Shown piece by piece: positions 14,476 to 22,030 of a DNA stretch of 24,604 nt (position 1 is the stretch's first letter; each line of letters starts with the position of its first letter). The notes under the pieces were generated by a model that made no database searches, had not been told where the DNA came from, and was given only the letters and a program-made list of their open reading frames with translations. Made by a program: the position numbers and the translations under genes. Location of the stretch: IMG/VR virus record IMGVR_UViG_3300022874_000046, positions 1-24,604 of that record, one strand, 5' to 3'. This DNA comes from a virus.

Positions 14476-17273
14476 TATGGCCTCACTTCAAAATCTGGAA
14501 TTAACTCTATTACCGACATTGGCAATGGTATATTCTGTTCAATACATATCGAAGAATCTCTCGTATAAGATCCTTCAAAGAATCCATATTTATCGCCAGT
14601 ATAAATTGGCACAGCTTCATCAATACGATCTTCTGCATCACGAAAAATGAATGGCGTTAGGTTATCAAAGTCAGGGCCATACTCTGCTCCAACTGTTTTA
14701 TAAAACTTGACACCAAGCTCTGTTATCCTAACAACCGCATTCGCTACACCCTGATTTGCTTTGACCTCTAATCTCATAGGTTTTAGCTTACTGATATAAC
14801 CCAAACCTGCAACAACTTTATTGTAATAATCGTCAAGTGTTATGATACCGCCAGAAACCTCGTATGTTCCCGCATAAGCAGAGTCACCCAGTACCTGAAC
14901 ATCTTCACCTTCAAGATGACTTAGAGTTGTGAAGCGATTCTCTACTTGATATACAGACCCTCCTAAAGTGTAAGCTGTAAAGTCAACACTATTGATATCA
15001 ACAGCGCCAGTCTTATCTTCAAGGCTAAATGTATTAGTTGTGGCATCGTCAACTGTAAACACTTGACAGTTAAGCTCAGTCATCCCGGCAACAGACTCAA
15101 ACCTGACTTGATCGCCATCGCTAAAACCATGAGATGCTGCCGTGACAACAGCTGGATAAGCTTGGGTAATACCAGTGATTGTAGCGGCACTACCGCCGTC
15201 AAAGGACAACCCAGAGTCAACAAAAAACATATCGCTCTGATCAGTTCCCCAGTCTATTGGCTGAAATTGCTCTATATACCGAACTGTGGATCCGTTTATC
15301 TCTCTCTCAATTGATATCCAAACTTCATCTTCACCATCACCTGGAATCACTGCAATAGATTCAACATCTCCATCGAGGATCTGTCTTGACCAGCCAATAA
15401 CATCCTGACTTCTCTTATACGTCATAGTTGCGATATAACCGTCTGAAGTGCAACACCATAGAATAGGGTCGGGTGTCTTCTGAAAAGCGATCTGAGTGAT
15501 ACCCTGGCCTGTTACATGTTCTGATAGAACTGTCAAGTCTGGAGAAACGAATGCATCCTGGTCGTAAGAGAAAACAAGCTCCCTTGCTTTCTTGCCCTGC
15601 CTTTGGACATATAAAACCACGTTGTCAACTGTTACCGGCTGTATCATATCAGAACCGTAACTGGACTGCCTTCTTACGGATACTTTGGTTGGTGTGAGTG
15701 CTTCATCAGATGAACCAGATCCTATCTTCCATTCAGCTGAATTAGTGCCAATAAGCAACCAGTCTTGAGGAACAATCCACCTGATGACATCTACCTGATC
15801 AGATGCGATCTCATATATCAGAGCATCTGAGTCATTACTGCCGATCAGGAAGTTTTCCCAGTCAGCTGTCTGAGAGAACCATATTGTTTGTGGTAGCTCT
15901 TCAGTTCCTGCTAAAACTAGTCTCTCCTCGTAGAATGATATCGCTGATGGATATCCCTGGCTTGGACTCCATGCACCTTCTGACCATAACTTCGATGCTG
16001 TGATCCCGCCAGGTGCAGTCTTAACTATTGCAGTAACCTCATTGGCATCAGTAATTGCTGTTATCTTTGCTACCATCGTAACCTTAATGCTCTTCGCTAC
16101 CAGGGAATATCTTAGAGATCCTGATGTATAATCAGACATTCTAACACGATAGATTGCATCGTCAACAATCTCATCGTCTGGATAGGTGATATTACCATCG
16201 CCTTCATAGTGTGTGGTATAAGCATCTTCCCACTGTGAGCCACCATCAAAAGATCTCTGGAGTATAACAGTTCCAGTCCAAGTGCCATGAGTGCTAAAGA
16301 CGTAGCTTCGGCCATATTGCATTACAAGAGTATCTGAAACGCCAACCGCTGAAAATGTCCCCTCAATTGATTCCGACTCCTGGATATGATTGATACCCCA
16401 GATCGCACCAACATGATCAGCTGTCCACAGATCATCAGATGATATGAGTGTAACAGCCCCATCAACAACCACAATATCACCGTCAACAACTGCATTTGTA
16501 ATATTGCCTGTTACTGTGACTATGAAGTTTGGAGAACTATAGGCAACACTCTCAACTGTCCATGTACCGTCATTGCCGGTAGATCCAAAAACCTGAAATG
16601 TCTTAGCGTCAGTGAAAACAGTATTAATATCTGTAGCACTGTAAATTGTAAAAGTATCTTTAGTGATGTTAACACCTGTTATGATGTAACCTTCTGTTGT
16701 GACCGTAGTGTCAGTGCTATTCTCGTCAAGGAAGGGGCCTCGCTCAAACTCGATCTCAGTTAATGACCAGTCAGTATGGCCTGACCGAGTTAGCTTGGCT
16801 GGTGGGTAATCTGAGTGGACAATATAGAATGTGTCAGCTGATTGGATCATCTGCAACTCAAATACATCATTGCCGTCATAAGGCGTAGTGATCTCATAAG
16901 CAGCTGCTCCGTCAAGGATCTGGCCACCGTCTTTATAGAACCGAGCATACTCATGCCCAAACTCAATTATATAAGCCTGCAACTGGGAGTACTCAAATGA
17001 AGCAAGCCTACAGGGTACCGATGAGTTTTTAGCAGTGGTAATGTATTTTGTACCGGGTCTTCTGGTAGTACCGCCATAAGAGAAGCAGAACATATTCTCA
17101 AGAGTTCTGCAACCACTGTAATACTTGGCAATATCTGTTCTACCCTCCAACAAAGGTGATAACTCACCTGCATTAAATGAGTTGATCACGCCTACATGCG
17201 CAAAGGCCGAAGTGTAAACACTTGACAGAATTAAAAATAATATCAGTTTTTTCATAGTCGCTTTCTTTGCCAT
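14475..17273 (-). CDS. Tail nozzle / tail tubular protein B-like, with signal peptide
   Basis: This 932-residue protein shows the standard start of phage nozzle/stabilisation proteins, INSFNAGELSPLLEGRTDIA, then CRTLENM, GGTTRRPGTKY and FGHEYARFYKDGG, and a FYEERLVLAGT motif in the middle. It should form the tail tip below the gp11-like adaptor, as T7 gp12 does. In front of the normal start lies MKKLILFLILSSVYTSAFA (Met-7 onward), which looks like a Sec signal peptide with an AFA cut site. Translation may start at Met-7 (17255). Residues about 695-775 (GITQAYPAVVTAASHGFSDG, GMTELNCQVFTV, NTFSL) look like an E1-FCCH-type beta domain often found in phage tail proteins. The start overlaps the upstream stop as TAATG. 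Confidence 0.72.
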   Translation of the reverse strand: MAKKATMKKLILFLILSSVYTSAFAHVGVINSFNAGELSPLLEGRTDIAKYYSGCRTLENMFCFSYGGTTRRPGTKYITTAKNSSVPCRLASFEYSQLQAYIIEFGHEYARFYKDGGQILDGAAAYEITTPYDGNDVFELQMIQSADTFYIVHSDYPPAKLTRSGHTDWSLTEIEFERGPFLDENSTDTTVTTEGYIITGVNITKDTFTIYSATDINTVFTDAKTFQVFGSTGNDGTWTVESVAYSSPNFIVTVTGNITNAVVDGDIVVVDGAVTLISSDDLWTADHVGAIWGINHIQESESIEGTFSAVGVSDTLVMQYGRSYVFSTHGTWTGTVILQRSFDGGSQWEDAYTTHYEGDGNITYPDDEIVDDAIYRVRMSDYTSGSLRYSLVAKSIKVTMVAKITAITDANEVTAIVKTAPGGITASKLWSEGAWSPSQGYPSAISFYEERLVLAGTEELPQTIWFSQTADWENFLIGSNDSDALIYEIASDQVDVIRWIVPQDWLLIGTNSAEWKIGSGSSDEALTPTKVSVRRQSSYGSDMIQPVTVDNVVLYVQRQGKKARELVFSYDQDAFVSPDLTVLSEHVTGQGITQIAFQKTPDPILWCCTSDGYIATMTYKRSQDVIGWSRQILDGDVESIAVIPGDGEDEVWISIEREINGSTVRYIEQFQPIDWGTDQSDMFFVDSGLSFDGGSAATITGITQAYPAVVTAASHGFSDGDQVRFESVAGMTELNCQVFTVDDATTNTFSLEDKTGAVDINSVDFTAYTLGGSVYQVENRFTTLSHLEGEDVQVLGDSAYAGTYEVSGGIITLDDYYNKVVAGLGYISKLKPMRLEVKANQGVANAVVRITELGVKFYKTVGAEYGPDFDNLTPFIFRDAEDRIDEAVPIYTGDKYGFFEGSYTRDSSICIEQNIPLPMSVIELIPDFEVRP

Positions 17274-18874
17274 TAGTCCACAGTTACCATTACACCACCA
17301 CCACCCGAACTGCCTCCAGCCGATTCTGCTGATATAATATTAGAAAAATTATCCTGCGTGCCATCAAATCCGTAACTCATCGGCACCATTTTATTTTTAA
17401 TTAAAGCCCCGCCGCCGGCAGTGTCATTTAAATAAAAATCAGTTGACAGTGAGTATGAACCACCAGCATTTAAGAACGGACATGCTGACAGGCTTATTGT
17501 TCCGAGATCATAGCTTGCCCAGTTGCTTTCATTTGCATCGACGTTGCCGATAAAATTATTAAAAAGATAAGCACAAGTTTTATTTGTTGCTATCCCGTTA
17601 TTGTAAATCCCGTAAGCACCTGATGCGTTATTACCCCATATTATATTATTGAAAACACATATCCTGTGGATGTCCGCCACATCTGGCAATGTGTCAAAAT
17701 GAAATCCCGTCTTAAAATTACGAATTATACAGTTGCTGAAACAGCTTGATGAAGCTGTACTTGCAAGTGAACTGATATAAACGCCAGCAGCAGTATTACT
17801 CTCGCCTGCTGTAATTATGCAATTGCTGATCCCGCAGTCATAGCTTCCGTTTAAATCTACCCCTCTGCATTGATTGGCAAAAATAAAACAGCCTTGCATA
17901 TTTGTATACTCTGTTTTTACGGCACCTTCAGTCGCAAGCGTTCCCATTGAGCTTATCTTGCAATTAATCAGGGTGGTTCTTTTAGGATAGATAGCACAGG
18001 CAGATGATGAACTTGTCGAAGTATTATTTATTACACATTGACGTAATAACAATCCGTTGCTTCTATTACCATAGACAACATTGGTCGTATTTATCCCTGT
18101 CCATTTTATATGCTTATATTCGACTCTTAAACTTGTGGTTCCGCCACTTCCAAGCGTGAAAACATAAGCGGCCATATTGATAGTCGGCATATCATCTTCG
18201 TCGATCAGGTTGGCTGTAGTCTCATCTATCGGCTGAAAACAGTTATCAGCAGTTTCACCGTCATATGTTGTCCCGACGTATCGCAAACGACCGGTCAATG
18301 TTGAATTTGCGAGCATTGAAACCGCACCTGTCGCAGTCTCATCTTTATTAAAGAGTACATCAACCGAATAGCTTGCTGCGTCAATATGGGAGCTAATATA
18401 GTCGTCACAATTTTCTATGCTTAATATTACAGAACCTTTATTAGCAGCACCACCAACGGAAACATCGAAAGTGCCATCCTCAACAATACCACCCAACTCC
18501 GCAAGGTAACCATTGTCTATAGTACAATCAGCACCACTTCCATTATCTGTAATCTTATAATATCCATATGGCGGATTATTCCCCGTTACTCTTGTAAGAA
18601 AAATATATGTTCCAACAGTAACACCAGAAAAATCTCCAGAAACCCTTGAACCACCTGCAAAATATTCTACATTCGCAGCAGCTAAAGTAACCAGTGGCAA
18701 ACCATTTGCGTCCATAAAATCAGACGGATTACCCGCGTCCCAGGCAGTTTTTGTAACAACACCAGGAATAGGAGTTCCTGTCTGATCACCAGTGCCCCCT
18801 GCAAACATTACTAAATCAGCTGCACAAGTAAAACACGCCATAAGTAATATCAATAAAATTATAGTTTTTCTCAT
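17273..18874 (-). CDS. Exported-looking right-handed beta-helix structural protein
   Basis: I place the start at 18874 (533 residues): TTAGGA lies 6-7 bases upstream, whereas the longer ATG at 18901 sits inside the preceding gene without a site. Residues 1-18 form a signal peptide (MRKTIILLILLMACFTCAA, with an LMAC that also resembles a lipobox). Residues about 250-470 have repeated turns of the type NCKIS, GCFIFANQCRGV, NCIITAG, NCIIRNFKTG and FNNIIWGNNASG, typical of a right-handed parallel beta-helix. The end is Gly-rich (GGSSGGGGVMV). It may be a receptor-binding or tail-decorating protein; enzymatic activity is not apparent. It lies between two tail-tube genes, so it is probably a virion part. 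Confidence 0.62.
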   Translation of the reverse strand: MRKTIILLILLMACFTCAADLVMFAGGTGDQTGTPIPGVVTKTAWDAGNPSDFMDANGLPLVTLAAANVEYFAGGSRVSGDFSGVTVGTYIFLTRVTGNNPPYGYYKITDNGSGADCTIDNGYLAELGGIVEDGTFDVSVGGAANKGSVILSIENCDDYISSHIDAASYSVDVLFNKDETATGAVSMLANSTLTGRLRYVGTTYDGETADNCFQPIDETTANLIDEDDMPTINMAAYVFTLGSGGTTSLRVEYKHIKWTGINTTNVVYGNRSNGLLLRQCVINNTSTSSSSACAIYPKRTTLINCKISSMGTLATEGAVKTEYTNMQGCFIFANQCRGVDLNGSYDCGISNCIITAGESNTAAGVYISSLASTASSSCFSNCIIRNFKTGFHFDTLPDVADIHRICVFNNIIWGNNASGAYGIYNNGIATNKTCAYLFNNFIGNVDANESNWASYDLGTISLSACPFLNAGGSYSLSTDFYLNDTAGGGALIKNKMVPMSYGFDGTQDNFSNIISAESAGGSSGGGGVMVTVD

Positions 18875-18881
18875 ATTTTTC

Positions 18882-19880
18882 CTAATCAACATTGGCATCA
18901 AACCAGCCGGTTATAGTTAACTTTACATATTCAGGTTCATCAGTCGTATCAAAATCAATAGCAAGTAAATGGTCTGTCTCAATAGTGTCATGCGTGATTA
19001 CCGTATAAGTAGAATAAAAACAAGATGTTCCATCAGTAGCTATCTCAACCGCTTGTACTGTAGTTAGTGACGTAAAGTCAGTCATGCTTGTTATTTCTTC
19101 AAGCTCAAGGCTAACATCGTCAGTATCACTCCATGCGTATATTTCCTCAATGTGGAATGTGAAACCAGAAGTATTATGCCACACTGGAATAAGATCGGCA
19201 GCAGCAATATCGGCAGGTGCTATTAAGGTTATATTCAAATGCTTAATCTTTTGGGATGCCATAAACTGATTAGTGCCATCGTAAGACCGCATAGAAACAT
19301 CGTTAGGCTCATTGCCAGCGTCAGTATCAATTGAAACCTCACCAAGAGCATCAACGTCAGGGTCAGTGCCATTAGGAAGCTCTACGGAAGTTGCACCGCC
19401 CAAATCATGCACCCCTAACCAAACTGCGCCATCAGCCTTATTCACAAGAGCTTTGTCAGCTACCACAGAATCTATTTCTGCGAATGTATTTATATCACTA
19501 CTTGCCAAAAATCCCTGACCTGACCAGTCACCCCAACCGTAAGCCGTATCCCACTGACCTACCTTAGTAGCGGTGACTGTAGCAGCATCAATGGTTATGC
19601 TAGTTGTGAATGTCGGGGCGGTTGCAAAACATAATGCACCCGTTCCAGTCTCGTCTGTTACTATTACAATCATCTTAGCTGATGTGTCAATAGTGTCGAA
19701 CATATTAAGAACTGTTATCTTTTTAGAAGTGGCAGTCCCTGCAACATCGTCAACAACGTACATAACATCTGCATTGTTAACAGTTGTCAGTTCAGCAAGA
19801 TCTGTAACCTTAGTATCAGCTGCAAATATGCATGAGGCCATTAGTAAGATCAATAGTATTGTTTTATTCCTGTAAAGCAT
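18882..19880 (-). CDS. Unknown exported-looking virion protein (332 aa)
   Basis: Starting at the second ATG (19880) gives 332 residues; a start at 19889 would add three. The start is a signal peptide (KTILLILLMASCIFA, then AADTKVTDL). The mature start, KVTDLAELTTVNNADVMYVVDD then TSKKITVLNM, is a pattern I associate with phage tail or capsid-surface proteins that begin with a short peptide followed by a beta-rich stretch. The rest is beta-rich and acidic, with GWGDWSGQGFL (about 115-125) and a C-terminal domain containing a Trp-rich beta pattern. I do not recognise a named family. Its signal peptide is almost the same as that of the next gene. It overlaps the 176-residue gene by 17 bases. Confidence 0.55.
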   Translation of the reverse strand: MLYRNKTILLILLMASCIFAADTKVTDLAELTTVNNADVMYVVDDVAGTATSKKITVLNMFDTIDTSAKMIVIVTDETGTGALCFATAPTFTTSITIDAATVTATKVGQWDTAYGWGDWSGQGFLASSDINTFAEIDSVVADKALVNKADGAVWLGVHDLGGATSVELPNGTDPDVDALGEVSIDTDAGNEPNDVSMRSYDGTNQFMASQKIKHLNITLIAPADIAAADLIPVWHNTSGFTFHIEEIYAWSDTDDVSLELEEITSMTDFTSLTTVQAVEIATDGTSCFYSTYTVITHDTIETDHLLAIDFDTTDEPEYVKLTITGWFDANVD

Positions 19881-20394
19881 TATCACCACTTTCTAATAAA
19901 AGTTTATCTCCGGTTTCAAGTAGTAACCTAGCAGCAGGTGTCCAATCTGATATTGCTACCCTTCGCCATGTGTTTGTTGATACACAGATATAGTAGTAAT
20001 TTTCGTCCCATGCCATCTGTCCTTCTAGTCCGGTAGTTGTTGGATCCGATGGTATAGCTGATGCAACAAAGGATAGATTGTCACCTGTCAAGTCAATTGG
20101 AGATGTAGCTGTTAGGTTAGTATAGTCTGATATGTCAAGCTTAGTTGTCAAACTTAGCTCATTGACCATAAGTACACTTGAATCTTCATCCCAAAATAAC
20201 TTACTAACGTCAGAAAACTGCCATGTATCAACATCCCAGTAAAGCATCTGTCCTTCAGACGTACCAGGTATAAGATCAAAATCTGCAATAGTTCTGTGTT
20301 GCATCTTGTTCGCCTCATCAGTGAAGTCCCTGTCATGCAAGGTAGCAGCTGGCAAGCAAGAAGCTATTAAGAGTAGAGCGAACAATCTTTTCAT
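19864..20394 (-). CDS. Unknown small exported-looking protein with LLLE-GD C-terminal repeats
   Basis: The 176-residue protein starts MKRLFALLLIASC, with IASC matching a lipobox and LPAA a possible type I site. It continues DRDFTDEANKMQHRTIADF, has EGQMLYWD and EGQMAWDENYYYICVSTNTW (a beta motif often found at the ends of phage tail proteins), and ends with a short repeat LLLETGDKLLLESGDNALQE. That C-terminal motif recurs in many phage structural proteins. The function is unknown; a small tail or fibre component, perhaps an adhesion or oligomerisation part, would fit. GAGGA precedes the ATG, and the start overlaps the stop of the gp11-like gene. Confidence 0.5.
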   Translation of the reverse strand: MKRLFALLLIASCLPAATLHDRDFTDEANKMQHRTIADFDLIPGTSEGQMLYWDVDTWQFSDVSKLFWDEDSSVLMVNELSLTTKLDISDYTNLTATSPIDLTGDNLSFVASAIPSDPTTTGLEGQMAWDENYYYICVSTNTWRRVAISDWTPAARLLLETGDKLLLESGDNALQE

Positions 20395-21047
20395 TACACC
20401 GTCCTCAAGATAGTAGTTGTTTGACTCAGATTACCCATTGCATTATTTACTAGATCATCAACAGATGTACCTTTTCTTTCGTCATAACCAAGCTCCATTG
20501 CGTTTGATTCCTGCGCAACATACATCGCATCCTTGACTGCCTCAAAGAGATTCTTCGTCTTTGTCTTATCTCTCTTGAGTGGTTCAGCGAGCAGATAGCC
20601 AATGATCGTAGAGATCAACTTAGCAAAGTAAGCTGGATAACAGCTTTCGTTCTCCCTGAACAAAATGTACCGCAAATAGATAGGGCTTGTGTCATCTGTC
20701 AACAGAACATCAACCTGCCTGTTCCTACTATCAATAAAGACTTCCCTGCGGAATTTCTTCTCTTCATTATCATCAGTAGAGTCAACCACAGCGATAGGCC
20801 TTATGCAATCAGTAGGTATGTTATACATATAACTGTAACCACTTGTAGGAGTCTCTGATCTATTCGCAATTGTTGTCCTGGATGTGCAGAAGCACCAGTC
20901 AGTTGGAAAAGCAAAAGCTTCCTGCCGGGCAAATGGATAGACCGCTAATGCTTTCTTTCCTTCAGGTGATTTATCAGTAAGAGAAGTCATAGGCTCTGCG
21001 CCAACTAACAACAAACCGGCATTAAGTATTTCTAACTTGGTGAACAT
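20394..21047 (-). CDS. Tail tubular protein A (T7 gp11-like adaptor)
   Basis: The 217-residue protein has the typical start of gp11-type adaptors, EILNAGLLLVGAEPMTSLTD then ALAVYPFARQEAFA and the FPTDWCFC strand, followed by YNIPTDCIRPIAV, FIDSRNRQV, IYLRYILF and a C-terminal helix with LAEPLKRDKT. T7 gp11 is 196 residues. It forms the ring between portal and nozzle, so it marks this as a podovirus-type tail. It has no signal peptide, in contrast to its neighbours on both sides. AAGGAG lies 8 bases upstream of the ATG. It overlaps the 176-residue gene by one base. Confidence 0.75.
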   Translation of the reverse strand: MFTKLEILNAGLLLVGAEPMTSLTDKSPEGKKALAVYPFARQEAFAFPTDWCFCTSRTTIANRSETPTSGYSYMYNIPTDCIRPIAVVDSTDDNEEKKFRREVFIDSRNRQVDVLLTDDTSPIYLRYILFRENESCYPAYFAKLISTIIGYLLAEPLKRDKTKTKNLFEAVKDAMYVAQESNAMELGYDERKGTSVDDLVNNAMGNLSQTTTILRTV

Positions 21048-21066
21048 GTGTCAACTCCTTACATAA

Positions 21067-21972
21067 TTAGTATCTTCTGCCGTAAACTGTCAAGTCTCCT
21101 GCCTGCTCACCAGTGGCGGCATCCGCATCATAGATAATAAACTGTAACCACTCAATGCCAGTCAAGTCCAATACAATTACAGCAACCTCATTGGTAGTGG
21201 AATTGTATACCATTGGATTTGCGCCATCGCCATCAACATCTAGAGGCCACTTGGTTAATGCGGTGATTACAATTGTATCAGCCCAAAACGCAGGATTGAT
21301 ATCTACCTTCACAGTAGTGGTTGCAATGTCTGCTGTTGACGTAGCTGCTGTCATTGTAATGTTATTTGCATCCGTCACAGCGGTTATAGGATAGAAACCT
21401 GACGTAAGATTACCCTCATTGGGACTTGTCACATAAGCCATCATCCCAACTACCGCACCAGAGAACCCACCATCAGTCACTGTAAATACATCACCAGTAT
21501 GAACATAATTAGCATCAGATACTGAGACATCGCTACCTAATGCATCTGACCCGTCATGTGGATACTTAACAACTGACTGAGTACCTAAGATACCTGTACC
21601 ACCTGCTATGTGCTGAAGCATTCCATTGGTCTTAGACCAACCAACAATGTCATAGCTGAATGTATCGTTAACCCCATTGTAACACTTACCACAGATCGCA
21701 AACATCCACCGGCTGCCTGCCGAATAACCCTCACTGATTGTCTCATCTTTATTAGTTGAGAGTATCCTGAAGGGGCCGCCAAGAGCTACGGTATTGCTAT
21801 CCTTACTTGCAAAGTCACCGTCAGTTGTCAGGTCGTAAACAGCAGCAAATGTTGCACCATCCTCATCAGCTGTAGCACGAACCATATGCCAACTAGAATG
21901 ATAAGTATCGAGTGGTAAGGCAAATGAAGCTGTCACTATTATTATAATCAAAAAAACAATTAGCTTTTTCAT
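21067..21972 (-). CDS. Unknown exported-looking virion protein (301 aa)
   Basis: I use the ATG at 21972 (301 residues), with AAAGG upstream; the longer frame to 22260 would read through the terminator hairpin and the end of the previous gene and is not credible. Residues 1-17 are a signal peptide (MKKLIVFLIIIIVTASFA), very similar in shape to that of the nozzle gene. The mature part is beta-rich (WHMVRATADEDGATFAAVYD, GFYPITAVTDANNITMTA) and ends with a strand-rich segment (IEWLQFIIYDADAATG). I recognise no family. It sits between the beta-helix gene and the gp11-like gene, and is followed by a one-base-scale spacing to the adaptor gene, so a virion role is likely. Confidence 0.5.
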   Translation of the reverse strand: MKKLIVFLIIIIVTASFALPLDTYHSSWHMVRATADEDGATFAAVYDLTTDGDFASKDSNTVALGGPFRILSTNKDETISEGYSAGSRWMFAICGKCYNGVNDTFSYDIVGWSKTNGMLQHIAGGTGILGTQSVVKYPHDGSDALGSDVSVSDANYVHTGDVFTVTDGGFSGAVVGMMAYVTSPNEGNLTSGFYPITAVTDANNITMTAATSTADIATTTVKVDINPAFWADTIVITALTKWPLDVDGDGANPMVYNSTTNEVAVIVLDLTGIEWLQFIIYDADAATGEQAGDLTVYGRRY

Positions 21973-21990
21973 TCTTATATACCTTTCGTA

Positions 21991-22024
21991 CAAAAAATGA
22001 GGCGAGCAGAGTATACCCGCCTCG
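21991..22024 (-). terminator. Rho-independent terminator-like hairpin after the 356-residue beta-helix gene
   Basis: On the minus strand GAGGCG (22023-22018) pairs with CGCCTC (22004-21999), loop of 13, followed by ATTTTTTG (T run at 21997-21992). It lies inside the late operon, just after the 356-residue beta-helix gene, and may reduce expression of the following tail genes relative to capsid genes. Confidence 0.65.
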
Positions 22025-22030
22025 TTAATA

